Origin: Leptothermofonsia sp049200465
GTDB lineage: Bacteria > Cyanobacteriota > Cyanobacteriia > Leptolyngbyales > Leptolyngbyaceae
Assembly (NCBI RefSeq): GCF_049200465.1
Contig: NZ_CP120836.1
Location: 3,100,001-3,164,000, forward strand
Length of the DNA: 64,000 nucleotides
Direction: 5' to 3'
Shown: positions 52,816-62,081 of the stretch, one piece after another
Layout of the letters: the number at the start of each line of letters is the position of its first letter
How positions within the stretch are numbered: position 1 is the first letter of the stretch
Program-made: the position numbers and the translations under genes
Notes under the pieces: model-generated
Seen by the model: the letters and a program-made list of their open reading frames with translations, nothing else
Databases searched by the model: none
What the model was told of the DNA's origin: nothing

Positions 52816-55698
52816 TTAGAGCCAGTTGCCAATCAGAATGAAAGGAGACCAGACTGCTGGGTGATTGTATTCTCGCTCGCCAATTAACTTCAACTGGGCC
52901 TTTCTCAAGGCTTCTGCTTTGGTGATATTGGGTTGCAGCAGTTGGGTGTAAAACTCTTCAATCAGGGGGACGGTTGCTTCGTCATTAATAAACCAGAGGG
53001 TAGCGACGGCACTTTTGACACCTGCACGGACGGCAACACCTGCAATTCCTAGAGCAGAGCGGTTATCTCCGGCAGCAGTCTGGCAGGCGCTCAGAGTCAG
53101 CAATTCGACTGGTTCCTGGCTCTGGCGCGATCGCAATACATCATCCAGTTGATTAATCGTAATCCGGTCTTGATAAGCCTGAAGATAGGTGCTGTTTGCA
53201 TCAGCACCAAATTTCCCGTGGGTTGCCATATGAATAATGCGGTAACTGTTTTTCTGCAACCGCTGCTGCATACTCCTGAGGGTGAATGCCTGATCCAGCA
53301 ATTTGGTACCGCCCAAAATCTTCTCAACCTCTGCTACTTCCTCACGCACGTTGGGTAAGGCTCCAAAGGGTTCCTGCTCTATGGTCAAACCCAGGATAAG
53401 TGCTTGCAGGTTACGGCGCTCGAATGGTCGGCGAGTGGTGAGACTGAGGCTGGGAGTTGTTGCAATTGGATACTTTTCGATCAAAAACTGTTTGCCATCA
53501 TGAAGCGCCGACATCGGTACCTTCCGCAGTACGCCATCGTTAACAAAAACCAGCGTGGTAGGTTTGGCCTCTTCCAGATCTGCTTCCATCGGGCGAATGA
53601 GGGCATCATAAACAGCCTGGGCTTCGGTCAAGTATTCCTCCGTTGCTCGCTTCTCCAGCATTAGCCGCAACTGGTCAATCCTGGCTTGGAGTTGGGTTTC
53701 TCCCAGGAATTGGGTACTGAGGGATTTGGCTCCAGCCCCAACCTCGGCAGCACGAATCTGAACTGGGTATTCTTTCAGGGTTCCGTTCGGTAGCCGCAAA
53801 ATCATGTAAGCTCTATCTTCCAGAATCACCGAGTAAACGACAGCAGCTTTTGGATCGATCAGCCCATAGATAGGTTCCTGGCCGTTGCGGTCGGGAGGGA
53901 GCGGTTGTTCTGCGATCGCCGCATCCCTCGCAAGCTGTACACAGTCGTCCCCAAAGAAGTTTTGCAATTCCGCCAGTTTTAACAGTTCCAGGAGATCCAG
54001 AACCTTGCTGATATTGCGCGTATTTGGATTGAGGGAAGTTTTGAGTTCTGAGTCTTGAGTTTTGAGTTTTGAGTTTTGAGTCAACTCCTGACTCCTGGCT
54101 TCATTTCTTTCTTCTTTCTTCTTTCCTCGTCCTTCTTCCCCTCTTTCTTCTTCTCCCCAGCCCCTAGCCCCTAGCTTCCACTGCCCACTGCTCCCTGCCT
54201 CCTGGCTCAACAACAGGCCAATCAATTGCCGATAGACAGGTTCGACCGAATCTCGAAAGTCAAATTGCAGGTCCTGGTTGGTAATGACGATATCATCCCG
54301 GATACTTTGAAGGGTAGCGACAGCCTGTTCATAGGAGGCGATCGCCCGCTCGGTTTGCCCAAGCGTTTTCAAAATCCGCCCCATTTGCCACTGCCAGCGG
54401 TAAAGGCTATCGTTCGCTCCCATCCGTTGAGCAGTAAATTGGGCCTGCCGACTGAGGGACATAGCCTCGTCATACTGGCGATTCGATTCATACGCTTCAC
54501 CCAAAGTCCCCAGCGCATAGGACTCTGCCCGTGCATCGCCGATGTTTCTTGCAGTGGTCAGTGCCTTTTGCAAAATGGGATTGACTTCAGCAAGATTAAC
54601 GGGTTCCTGGATGGTACCATTAGCGCGGTGGAAGTGGCTATTTGCTAAGTTGATATAGCCATAGGCTTTATCTTGCGAATCTGGCTCTAGCTCCAGTAAA
54701 GCCAGAATGCGAGTGCGGTTTTGTGCCATCAACTCCCGATTTGAGGTTGCCGATGGGGAGGGTAGGGATTTTTCCGAAGGGGATAGCAATGCCTTAAAGT
54801 TTAGCGTCTCACAGGCCAGTTCTGGCATAGACACGGGAGATGCGACGGGCAGTTGATCCAACAGTCGATTCAGGTTAAGGAGTGCCTTTGCCTCTGCTAG
54901 GTTGCTAACAGAGCGACTGATCTCGGCACTTCGCAGATAGGCGGCCAGGGCCACCCGGTTATCGTGGTTTGCCTGACGAGTCAGTTGCTGTTCGGTGGTG
55001 CTGTCCCCTTCCAGGCTGGCAGCGGTTGATTGATAGCGAAAACGCTTAGAACGGCTGACAAAAACGTTCCCCAGGTTGTTGAGGGCTGTCGTAATATAGC
55101 TCTGATTATCTAACCGACAGGCAAGCTCCAGGCTTTTCTGGTGGGCAGTGAGGGCGTCCTCGTAGGCACCCAGAGCCCAATGGGCATTTCCCAGAGCGCC
55201 CTGGGCCGCCGCTTCAGTCAGATCATCCTGGTTTTTCTGGGCCAGTTCGATCGCCGCCTGCAATCGGTCAATCGCTGTCTTGTGCTGGCCCAAGTCGCTG
55301 TATGCCTGTGCCTGCTCGGTGAGCAATTGGGCAAGGGCTTGCTGGTTGCTGCCATCCCCCTGTTTCTTGTAAAACTGAATGGCCTGTTCCCACTGAGCGA
55401 TCGCCTTGTCCGGTTGACCTACTTGCCGATAAGCCTGCCCCAGGTTGCTTTGCACCGTCGCCCGATCGCTGGGGCTGAGGGGTTGTCTGAGAGCCTGTTC
55501 CCAAGTAGCGATCGCCTCCGGATACTTCCCTGCTTGATAGCTCTGTACCCCCTGGTCAACCAGTTGCCCATAGGAGACGGACTGAGCCGCAACCAGTCCC
55601 GGCATTTCTGCTTCAACGACCGCAGCAAAGATGCAGAGACTGGCCCCCACAATGAATAACAAAATTCGGTGAACAAACCGTCGAGAAAACCAGGACAT
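52816..55698 (-). CDS. Secreted TPR-CHAT caspase-like protease
   Basis: 960 residues. A signal peptide ('ILLFIVGASLCIFAAVVEAE', about 12-31) is followed by TPR repeats (about 45-240 and 385-460) and a C-terminal CHAT domain (about 690-960). The caspase-like dyad is intact: histidine in 'RIIHMATHGKFGADANS' (about 823) and cysteine in 'LLTLSACQTAAGDNRSAL' (about 871), with 'SAVATLWFINDEATVPLIEE' after it. Residues about 498-553 are a low-complexity insert ('GEEERGEEGRGKKKEERNEA', 'TQNSKLKTQDSELKT') coded by 7-mer repeats. Such proteins are often encoded beside TpsB/TpsA secretion genes, and a TpsB gene is divergent at 55894. Target unknown. Confidence 0.92.
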   Translation of the reverse strand: MSWFSRRFVHRILLFIVGASLCIFAAVVEAEMPGLVAAQSVSYGQLVDQGVQSYQAGKYPEAIATWEQALRQPLSPSDRATVQSNLGQAYRQVGQPDKAIAQWEQAIQFYKKQGDGSNQQALAQLLTEQAQAYSDLGQHKTAIDRLQAAIELAQKNQDDLTEAAAQGALGNAHWALGAYEDALTAHQKSLELACRLDNQSYITTALNNLGNVFVSRSKRFRYQSTAASLEGDSTTEQQLTRQANHDNRVALAAYLRSAEISRSVSNLAEAKALLNLNRLLDQLPVASPVSMPELACETLNFKALLSPSEKSLPSPSATSNRELMAQNRTRILALLELEPDSQDKAYGYINLANSHFHRANGTIQEPVNLAEVNPILQKALTTARNIGDARAESYALGTLGEAYESNRQYDEAMSLSRQAQFTAQRMGANDSLYRWQWQMGRILKTLGQTERAIASYEQAVATLQSIRDDIVITNQDLQFDFRDSVEPVYRQLIGLLLSQEAGSSGQWKLGARGWGEEERGEEGRGKKKEERNEARSQELTQNSKLKTQDSELKTSLNPNTRNISKVLDLLELLKLAELQNFFGDDCVQLARDAAIAEQPLPPDRNGQEPIYGLIDPKAAVVYSVILEDRAYMILRLPNGTLKEYPVQIRAAEVGAGAKSLSTQFLGETQLQARIDQLRLMLEKRATEEYLTEAQAVYDALIRPMEADLEEAKPTTLVFVNDGVLRKVPMSALHDGKQFLIEKYPIATTPSLSLTTRRPFERRNLQALILGLTIEQEPFGALPNVREEVAEVEKILGGTKLLDQAFTLRSMQQRLQKNSYRIIHMATHGKFGADANSTYLQAYQDRITINQLDDVLRSRQSQEPVELLTLSACQTAAGDNRSALGIAGVAVRAGVKSAVATLWFINDEATVPLIEEFYTQLLQPNITKAEALRKAQLKLIGEREYNHPAVWSPFILIGNWL
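54035..54215. repeat. Heptanucleotide repeats inside the CHAT gene
   Basis: On the plus strand the block reads (GTTTTGA)n-like, then (TTCTTTC)n-like, then CCCCTAGC-like units, all word types found between genes elsewhere in the window (for example 28691-28722). Total length keeps the frame open. A 7-base unit reads as a 7-residue period (TQNSKLK/TQDSELK). Confidence 0.85.
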
Positions 55699-55893
55699 TT
55701 CACCTATCCAGCGGCGGCTCAGTGTATACGCTTATTTCCAGTTCTACAGCCCTACGATAACAAAAGCCGGAAGCAGCTCTTTAGCACCCTGACACAACTA
55801 TAGATGTATAAAAATACTTTATAAATAGCCTAAGCGAGTGATTTTGGTAACTATCCCAATGGTGAAAATAGGACAGATGCAAACGCAGGATTT

Positions 55894-57780
55894 ATGAAGC
55901 TCCTATCCCTGGTAGCGCGTTGGAATGTTCTTTGCTTGAGCGCTAGTTTTGTTGGTTTAACCCCGTTGCCTTCTTTTGCCACGTTACTTTCAACGGCAGT
56001 TGGGTTACAAACTCCAATTACACCTAGGGAGACTTCTTTATGGCTTGGTTCCAGATGCCAGGGGAGGAGAGTTAAAGCAGGGGGGGATTGCCAATTCTTT
56101 TTTGCCCAGACTCCTGAGACAATTCCCTCCAACCTTTCGCTGCCGGACGATCGCAGTACCCCCACTCCAGAAAACCCACTGCTTCCTCCCCGTCCCAATA
56201 TTCAGCCCCTACCCGAAATCAAACCAGCCCCGCCCCCAGACCCCCAACTGAAACAACCCCCCCCGGTTCCCCCGTCTCCCACTCCTACCCCTGAAGCCAC
56301 TGTGCGAGTTGAACGGGTGGAGGTGTTGGGCAGTACAGTTTTTTCACAAAAAGAGCTGGATAGAGTAGTCAAGCCGTTTGAAAACCGGGACCTGACCTTT
56401 GAGCAACTGCTGGAAATTCGAACAGCCGTGACCAAACTTTACACGGATCGCGGCTACACGACTTCTGGCGCGTTTCTGCCCCCCCAGGATAACTTGGCAA
56501 GCGGAGTGGTCAAAATTCAGGTGGTGGAGGGAGAACTGGAGCAAATTGAAATCCAGGGGCTACGGCGGGTGCGGCAAAACTACGTTCGTAAACGGCTTGC
56601 TCTAGCGGGTAGAGCCCCAGTCAACATCAACAAACTGGAAACCGGATTGCAACTCCTCCAGCTTGATCCCCTGTTTACCTCAGTGCAGGCACAACTGCGA
56701 GCCGGGACAACTCCAGGACGGAGTGTTCTTACCGTCAGGCTGAAGGAAGCGCGTGCCCTCCACGGTGGCTTGCTGGTGGAAAACCGGGAGTCACCCAGTG
56801 TGGGGACCATAGGAGGCACATTTTTTCTGAGCCATGGCAATTTACTGGGATTTGGCGATCGCTTTAGTTTTGAATACGAATTAACCGAAGGCATCCAGCG
56901 GTACGAATTTAGCTACGCCCTTCCCCTCAATCCCCGTGATGGTGTGCTGAATCTGTACTACACCCGCAACGACAGCAAAATTGTGGAAGCGCCTTTCTCG
57001 GTGCTGGGCATTAACAGTAACAGCGAGACGTTTTCAATTGGATTTCGCCAGCCGCTTTACCGCACTCCTACCACTGAGTTTACCCTGGGGTTATCTCTTG
57101 ATGTGCGTCGCAGTCAGACCTTCTTGCTGGAAGACATTCCCTTCTCGTTTTCGCTGGGCCCAGAAAATGGGCTGTCACGGGTTACCGTTCTTCGGTTTAG
57201 CCAGGATTGGATTAGTCGCAATCCCCAGCGGGTGTTGGCGGCACGATCGCAGCTGAGCTTTGGGCTACCTATTTTTAACGCCACCGTCAATGACACGGGC
57301 ACCGATGGTCGCTTTTTTAGTTGGGTTGGACAGTTTCAGTGGGTACAGGCGCTAGGGAGCGACATTATTTCCATCGCCCGGATTGCCGCCCAACTCACCC
57401 CGGATTCCCTATTGCCCCTGGAACAGTTCAGTATTGGTGGGGTAGATTCAGTCCGCGGCTACCGTCAGAATCAGCGGGTTGGCGATAACGGCATCACCGG
57501 CTCCCTGGAAATTCGCCTTCCTATTGTCCGCGATCCAGAAGGGATTGGTGTTATCCAGCTAGCCCCGTTTTTCGACATCGGCACCATCTGGAATAGCCGC
57601 GATATTGAGATTCCCAGTCCCCGTACTCTGATTAGTGTCGGAGTAGGTTTACGCTGGCAGTTTGATCCCTACTTTTCTGCTCGTCTGGACTATGGCGCTC
57701 GCCTCAATCCGATTGGCAATCAGGGCAACACCCTGCAAGACAATGGCATTTACTTCTCAATTCGCATCCAGCCGTTCTAA
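55894..57780 (+). CDS. TpsB-type ShlB/FhaC outer-membrane transporter
   Basis: 628 residues. A signal peptide and a Pro-rich linker (about 75-135) lead to a POTRA_2 domain (about 137-215, 'VRVERVEVLGSTVFSQKELD', 'LYTDRGYTTSGAFLPPQDNL') and a second POTRA-like segment ('QIEIQGLRRVRQNYVRKRLA'). The 16-strand barrel follows, with the conserved loop-6 'FSIGGVDSVRGYRQ' (VRGY) at about 510-524 and a terminal aromatic 'YFSIRIQPF'. It exports TpsA proteins across the outer membrane, but no TpsA gene is visible. AGGA precedes ATG 55894. It is divergent from the CHAT gene. Confidence 0.93.
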   Translation: MKLLSLVARWNVLCLSASFVGLTPLPSFATLLSTAVGLQTPITPRETSLWLGSRCQGRRVKAGGDCQFFFAQTPETIPSNLSLPDDRSTPTPENPLLPPRPNIQPLPEIKPAPPPDPQLKQPPPVPPSPTPTPEATVRVERVEVLGSTVFSQKELDRVVKPFENRDLTFEQLLEIRTAVTKLYTDRGYTTSGAFLPPQDNLASGVVKIQVVEGELEQIEIQGLRRVRQNYVRKRLALAGRAPVNINKLETGLQLLQLDPLFTSVQAQLRAGTTPGRSVLTVRLKEARALHGGLLVENRESPSVGTIGGTFFLSHGNLLGFGDRFSFEYELTEGIQRYEFSYALPLNPRDGVLNLYYTRNDSKIVEAPFSVLGINSNSETFSIGFRQPLYRTPTTEFTLGLSLDVRRSQTFLLEDIPFSFSLGPENGLSRVTVLRFSQDWISRNPQRVLAARSQLSFGLPIFNATVNDTGTDGRFFSWVGQFQWVQALGSDIISIARIAAQLTPDSLLPLEQFSIGGVDSVRGYRQNQRVGDNGITGSLEIRLPIVRDPEGIGVIQLAPFFDIGTIWNSRDIEIPSPRTLISVGVGLRWQFDPYFSARLDYGARLNPIGNQGNTLQDNGIYFSIRIQPF

Positions 57781-57860
57781 ACAGGTAACTACAAGTCTAA
57801 ACAGGTAGCCACAAGTCTTAAAAGGAAGAGTGGGGGATTCACACTCTCCCTTTAAGCTAA

Positions 57861-57890
57861 TGTCCTAAGCAACCTGGCGACAGCTATAGA
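57861..57890. repeat. Dispersed 25-bp motif, copy 2
   Basis: TCCTAAGCAACCTGGCGACA followed by GCTATAGA. Also found at 34618-34643 and, inverted, at 63454-63482. It lies between the TpsB and cruF genes. Confidence 0.7.
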
Positions 57891-57951
57891 TGGGGCAGAT
57901 CAATGCGCCTCCACAAAATTTTATAAACATTTGTAAACTAATAGGAGACTG

Positions 57952-58911
57952 ATGCGTGTCTGTTGTCGAGGTACTTCTATGCGGGCGATGGTAGTTGTTG
58001 AGCGCTTTTGTTTAACAGGGCATGTTCTGGCGCTGGTATTTGGACTGGCAGGATTGATTCTGGTTTTGCCCAACCCCGAATTTATTGGCAATCTGCCTCC
58101 TTTTGGGCAAATGCTGTTCGGCTGGAGCATGATAGGCGGTGGAGTGGTTTATATCTTGCTAGGGGCAGCTACAGTTGCGCTCTACGCCTACCGGAACCTG
58201 GGCTGGCGCAACTGGCTGGGGTTTATGCTGCCTGCTGTCTTTCTTTCCCTGGGTAGTGAGTTGATGGGCACGAGTACAGGGTTTCCTTTCGGTCACTATC
58301 ACTATCTCAGCGGGTTGGGGTACAAGATTGGGGGGTTGGTGCCGTTTACAATTCCGCTCTCCTGGTTTTACCTGGGTATGTCTGCCTACGTGCTGGCGAA
58401 GGCAGGTCTGGAAGCCAGAGGGCTGAAGGGTTGGATGAAAAATGCAGGAGCGATCGCCCTCGGTGCTGTGCTTCTGACAGCCTGGGATTTTGTCCTAGAC
58501 CCGGCCATGAGCCAGACCCCTTATCCCTTCTGGGAATTTCAAGATGCGGGCCAGTTTTTTGGAATGCCCTACCGGAACTTGACTGGCTGGCTGGGAACGG
58601 GTGCCTTGTTTATGTCGGTGGCAACTCTCTTCTGGCAAAGGGGTGAGATGCACCTGACCCGTTCCCAATTATGGGTTCCCCTGGTCATTTACCTGGTCAA
58701 TTTCGGGTTTGGCGCTGTGATTACCATTGCCCAACTGGATGCCCGCTTTTGGATTCCGACGGCAATCAGCGTTTTGCTGGGGGTAGTTCCAGCGATCGCC
58801 CTGTGGTGGATTGCTAACCCTATGAACTCAAACCATCCCCCCGTTATTTCGGACAATGTTCCAGCAGTCCCTGAAACAACGACTATTCCTGTCCCAGTTC
58901 TGCCTGAATAG
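57952..58911 (+). CDS. cruF: CruF carotenoid 1',2'-hydratase
   Basis: 319 residues with about eight membrane helices, of the carotenoid biosynthesis protein family (DUF422). CruF hydrates the psi end of carotenoid precursors in the route to myxol glycosides (myxoxanthophyll). Typical blocks: 'FLSLGSELMGTSTGFPFGHY', 'YLSGLGYKIGGLVPFTIPLS', 'AWDFVLDPAMSQTPYPFWEF' and 'FFGMPYRNLTGWLGTGALFM'. AGGAG stands just before ATG 57952; ATG 57979 is an alternative. The next gene, 12 bp away, is CruG, the partner glycosyltransferase. Confidence 0.93.
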   Translation: MRVCCRGTSMRAMVVVERFCLTGHVLALVFGLAGLILVLPNPEFIGNLPPFGQMLFGWSMIGGGVVYILLGAATVALYAYRNLGWRNWLGFMLPAVFLSLGSELMGTSTGFPFGHYHYLSGLGYKIGGLVPFTIPLSWFYLGMSAYVLAKAGLEARGLKGWMKNAGAIALGAVLLTAWDFVLDPAMSQTPYPFWEFQDAGQFFGMPYRNLTGWLGTGALFMSVATLFWQRGEMHLTRSQLWVPLVIYLVNFGFGAVITIAQLDARFWIPTAISVLLGVVPAIALWWIANPMNSNHPPVISDNVPAVPETTTIPVPVLPE

Positions 58912-58923
58912 TGGACGGGAACG

Positions 58924-60132
58924 ATGTCTACGGTTGACCTTCTAAAAAATGCCCTTTTCCTGGGACTATTGCTGGCCCAGGTTCCGGCCACAGCCATTTT
59001 GCTTGCCCGTCTACTTCCAGGTGCCTTTCGCCGTCCTCCTCTGCAACCCAAAGCTTCCAGACCAGAGTTTTTAGGAACTGTCAGTGTGGTTGTGCCGACT
59101 CTAAACGAGGCGAAGCGGATTTCTCCTTGCTTAGATGGTTTGAGTCGGCAGAGTTACGAAGTCCGGGAAATCATTGTGGTTGACAGCAATTCCCAGGATG
59201 GCACCCCCGATCTGGTCAAGGCGGCTCAGCAAAACGATCCCCGCTTTCGTCTGATGAATGATGCGCCGCTACCTGAAGGATGGGTGGGGCGGCCCTGGGC
59301 TCTTCACAATGGATTTCTCGCCAGTTCAGAAAGAAGCGATTGGATTTTGGGAATCGATGCCGATACTCAACCCGTTCCTGGAATGGCTGCCACCCTTTTA
59401 GAAACAGCTTTAGCAGAAGGCTATGATTTGATTACCCTCTCCCCCCGATTCATCCTCAAATATCCCGGTGAAATCTGGCTACAACCAGCCCTGTTGATGA
59501 CGTTAATTTATCGATTTGGGGCGGCTGGAGAAAGGGCAAATTCGCCGCAGCGGGTGATGGCAAACGGTCAATGCTTTTTCTGCCGCCGTTCTGTTCTAGC
59601 CAGTGTGGGAGGTTATATCCAGGCGCGTCACTCATTTTGTGATGATGTCACCCTGGCCCGGTACGTTGCTGTCCAGGGCGGGAAGGTTGGCTTTTTGGAC
59701 GGAGCTCAAGTGTTGAGCGTGCGCATGTACGAGGGGGCGGCTGAAACCTGGCGCGAGTGGGGGCGATCGCTCGACCTTAAAGATGCCAGTAACCCCGCTC
59801 AAATTTGGGGCGATTGGTTACTGCTGTTGACCGTTCAGGGATTGCCCATTCCTCTACTACTTCTGATTTTGGCTGAAGTAGGTAGGGGAAACTTGACTAG
59901 AGTAACTCTGGCACTGTTGGGGTTGAATTCCCTGCTGGTGCTGATCCGGTTTGGGCTAAATGGGGCGATCGCGCCCTCCTACGATTTCACCCAGGCAAAA
60001 GCCTCCTGGCTATTCTGGCTTTCTCCTTTCGCCGATCCGCTGGCCGTCCTGCGCATTTTTTTATCCTCCATTCACCAGCCAAAACAGTGGAGAGGGCGCA
60101 GCTATGGCAAAGGGGGGAGGAGGGAGGAGTAA
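58924..60132 (+). CDS. cruG: CruG carotenoid 2'-O-glycosyltransferase
   Basis: 402 residues, GT2 fold with N-terminal and C-terminal membrane helices. 'VSVVVPTLNEAKRISPCLDG', 'EIIVVDSNSQDGTPDLVKAA', 'GWVGRPWALHNGF', the acidic motif 'WILGIDADTQPVPG' and 'GGYIQARHSFCDDVTLARYV' fit CruG, which attaches the sugar to the 2'-hydroxyl of myxol. The gene follows cruF by 12 bp, an operon seen in many cyanobacteria. The last residues 'GRSYGKGGRREE' are encoded by AGGGAGG-type repeat DNA that continues downstream. Confidence 0.92.
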   Translation: MSTVDLLKNALFLGLLLAQVPATAILLARLLPGAFRRPPLQPKASRPEFLGTVSVVVPTLNEAKRISPCLDGLSRQSYEVREIIVVDSNSQDGTPDLVKAAQQNDPRFRLMNDAPLPEGWVGRPWALHNGFLASSERSDWILGIDADTQPVPGMAATLLETALAEGYDLITLSPRFILKYPGEIWLQPALLMTLIYRFGAAGERANSPQRVMANGQCFFCRRSVLASVGGYIQARHSFCDDVTLARYVAVQGGKVGFLDGAQVLSVRMYEGAAETWREWGRSLDLKDASNPAQIWGDWLLLLTVQGLPIPLLLLILAEVGRGNLTRVTLALLGLNSLLVLIRFGLNGAIAPSYDFTQAKASWLFWLSPFADPLAVLRIFLSSIHQPKQWRGRSYGKGGRREE

Positions 60133-60394
60133 GGGAGGAGGGGGAATAGGAATTAGGAAAAAGAAAGAGGAAAGAAAAGAGAGGGAAAAAGCCAGGAGCC
60201 AGGAGTCAGAAGGGGTTTGTCAATTTTTTTGTGGCAGTCCTAGAAAGAGGGTCGAGGGAATCAGGGTTTCGAGGATTCAGAGCCCCGTTTCTAGAACACT
60301 CTTGCCAGAAGGATTAGATAGAGCATACAAGTGGATGAGTGATCCACCCGCCCATCTATCCATCCCCCCATCTACCCCTTACCCCTTACTACAA
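60133..60394. repeat. Purine-rich and GGATGAGT-type short repeats
   Basis: Begins with GGAGGAGTAAGGGAGGAGGG and AAAGAAAGAGG-like units and ends with GGATGAGT and CATCCCCCCATC units, between the convergent cruG and glgA stops. Part of it overlaps a long open frame (59960-60637, plus) that is judged non-coding. Confidence 0.6.
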
Positions 60395-61873
60395 TCACTT
60401 GTGCCGGATCTTTTCATACAGATCCAGATACTTCTGACCAGGATGGTTCCAGGAATAGTCGTAACTCATTCCCTGAATCACCAACTTCTCAAACTCTTCG
60501 GGGTAGTACTTCCACAAACCGATCGCCCGATCCATCGCAGACTCCAGAGCCTGGTGATCGGTCTGGTAAAAGACATAGCCATTACGCTCCTCCGGCAGAT
60601 GGTTTTCGTCGTAATCCCGATCAAATACGGTATCTAGCAATCCGCCCACTCCGCGCACGATGGGTACCGTACCATACTTCAAGCCAATCATCTGCGTCAG
60701 GCCGCAGGGTTCAAAGTTGCTGGGCACCACAATCATGTCGGCTCCAGCATAAATCAGGTGTGATAGTTCCTCGTTAAAACCCAATTCGAGATGGGCATCG
60801 GGGTTACTGCTGAGGAAATTCTTTTCATGCCAGAACCAGGAGTTGATACCTGGCTCCGTAGCCGAACCCAGTAAAACAAACTGTGCTCCTCGGCCTAAAG
60901 CGTAGTAAATAGCATGGTGAACCAGATGTACCCCTTTCTGATCATCCAGCCGTCCGACATAGCAGATGATGGGCTTTTCGGGGTCATCTTTCAGTAAAAG
61001 CTTTTCTCGCAGAGCTTTTTTATTCTTTGCTTTGTCTTCCAGGGTTTCTTTGTTGTATTTGAAGGGGATGTAACGATCCACCTCCGGGTTCCAGATATCG
61101 TAATCAATCCCGTTGAGGATTCCGCTAAATTTATACTGCTTTAAGTGCAGCGTATGCCCCAGGCCGTAGCCTTCGTTCCCGTGGTGTGCTTCCCAGGCGT
61201 GGTGCGGAGAAACGGTATTGATGTGGTTTGAGTAGACGATGCCTCCCTTCATCAGATTAAGGGCAAAGGGGTTAAAGTTATCGCGCAGGCGATCGTAATC
61301 GAAATAATAGCTTTCGTTATTGAGCCCTGTTGCCCAAAGAGTATTGACTCCAGTAATTCCTTGATGTTTGAAGTTATGGATGGTGTAGAGCACTCGCTGA
61401 TTCCACATTCCATGCCACTTGTAAATCTCAAACAGCAAAACGGGGACTAAGCCTGTTTGCCAATCATGACAATGAATGACGTCGGGGCGTTTATTACTCA
61501 CAAACAAAAATTCCATCGCGGCTTTACTAAAGAATGCAAACCGCATGTCGTCGTCATTAGCACCGTAGTAATACCCCCGGTTAAAAAAGTTATCACTAGA
61601 GTGGGGTTGGATGAAAAAGCACAGCCGTCCATGCACCCAGCCACAAAAGACTGAACAGTGAACAGCACCCCCATACCAGGGTACCCACAGGTCGCGGTAG
61701 GCGTCGTGCAGTCCCCAAATGTGGTCATAGCGCATGCAATCGTACATGGGAAGGATGATTTCAACGGTGTGGCCCCGTGTCTCCAATTCCCGACTGAGTC
61801 CATAAACCACATCACCTAAGCCACCAGCCTTGATGACAGGAGCGCACTCAGAAGCAATTTGCACGACGTACAT
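60395..61873 (-). CDS. glgA: Glycogen synthase, GlgA2-type
   Basis: 492 residues, GT5 family, which extends alpha-1,4-glucan from ADP-glucose. 'VVQIASECAPVIKAGGLGDV' holds the KxGGL donor-binding motif (Lys15). 'DVIHCHDWQTGLVPVLLFEI', 'LNGIDYDIWNPEVDRYIPFK', 'ICYVGRLDDQKGVHLVHHAI' and the E-x7-E region 'VVPSNFEPCGLTQMIGLKYG' (about 388) are all conserved. The N-terminal 'YDCMRYDHIWGLHDAYRDLW' and 'HCSVFCGWVHGRLCFF' are typical of the second cyanobacterial isoform (GlgA2). Length and active-site residues are normal. Confidence 0.94.
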   Translation of the reverse strand: MYVVQIASECAPVIKAGGLGDVVYGLSRELETRGHTVEIILPMYDCMRYDHIWGLHDAYRDLWVPWYGGAVHCSVFCGWVHGRLCFFIQPHSSDNFFNRGYYYGANDDDMRFAFFSKAAMEFLFVSNKRPDVIHCHDWQTGLVPVLLFEIYKWHGMWNQRVLYTIHNFKHQGITGVNTLWATGLNNESYYFDYDRLRDNFNPFALNLMKGGIVYSNHINTVSPHHAWEAHHGNEGYGLGHTLHLKQYKFSGILNGIDYDIWNPEVDRYIPFKYNKETLEDKAKNKKALREKLLLKDDPEKPIICYVGRLDDQKGVHLVHHAIYYALGRGAQFVLLGSATEPGINSWFWHEKNFLSSNPDAHLELGFNEELSHLIYAGADMIVVPSNFEPCGLTQMIGLKYGTVPIVRGVGGLLDTVFDRDYDENHLPEERNGYVFYQTDHQALESAMDRAIGLWKYYPEEFEKLVIQGMSYDYSWNHPGQKYLDLYEKIRHK

Positions 61874-61922
61874 GCTTAAGACCTCATTCTTTCAAATAAG
61901 TATTTTTCCTTATCTTTACGAA

Positions 61923-61950
61923 AGTATACAATTTATCGTTTCACAAGCAA
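61923..61950 (-). promoter_or_regulatory. Candidate sigma-70 promoter of glgA
   Basis: On the minus strand TTGCTT (-35, 61945-61950) and TATACT (-10, 61923-61928) are 16 bases apart, about 50 bases upstream of the glgA ATG. The -10 box is a good match. Just beyond it, CTGCCA-N8-TGGCAG (61993-62012) is an inverted repeat between glgA and the 62082 gene that may be an operator. Confidence 0.4.
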
Positions 61951-62081
61951 GCAGGTAATGGGGGAATATCCGTTTACATTTTGACAGGGTTCCGCTGCCA
62001 GGGCTTTATGGCAGCACGCCCTTTTCTAACCTGCTACAGTGAAGCCAGTTTCTGTGATTGTGATGTTTGCGGAGTAATCGG

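Noticed and set aside
59960..60637. 225-codon plus-strand frame
   Set aside because: It spans the end of cruG, a repeat block and the antisense of glgA; composition is repeat-like and it opposes two real genes.
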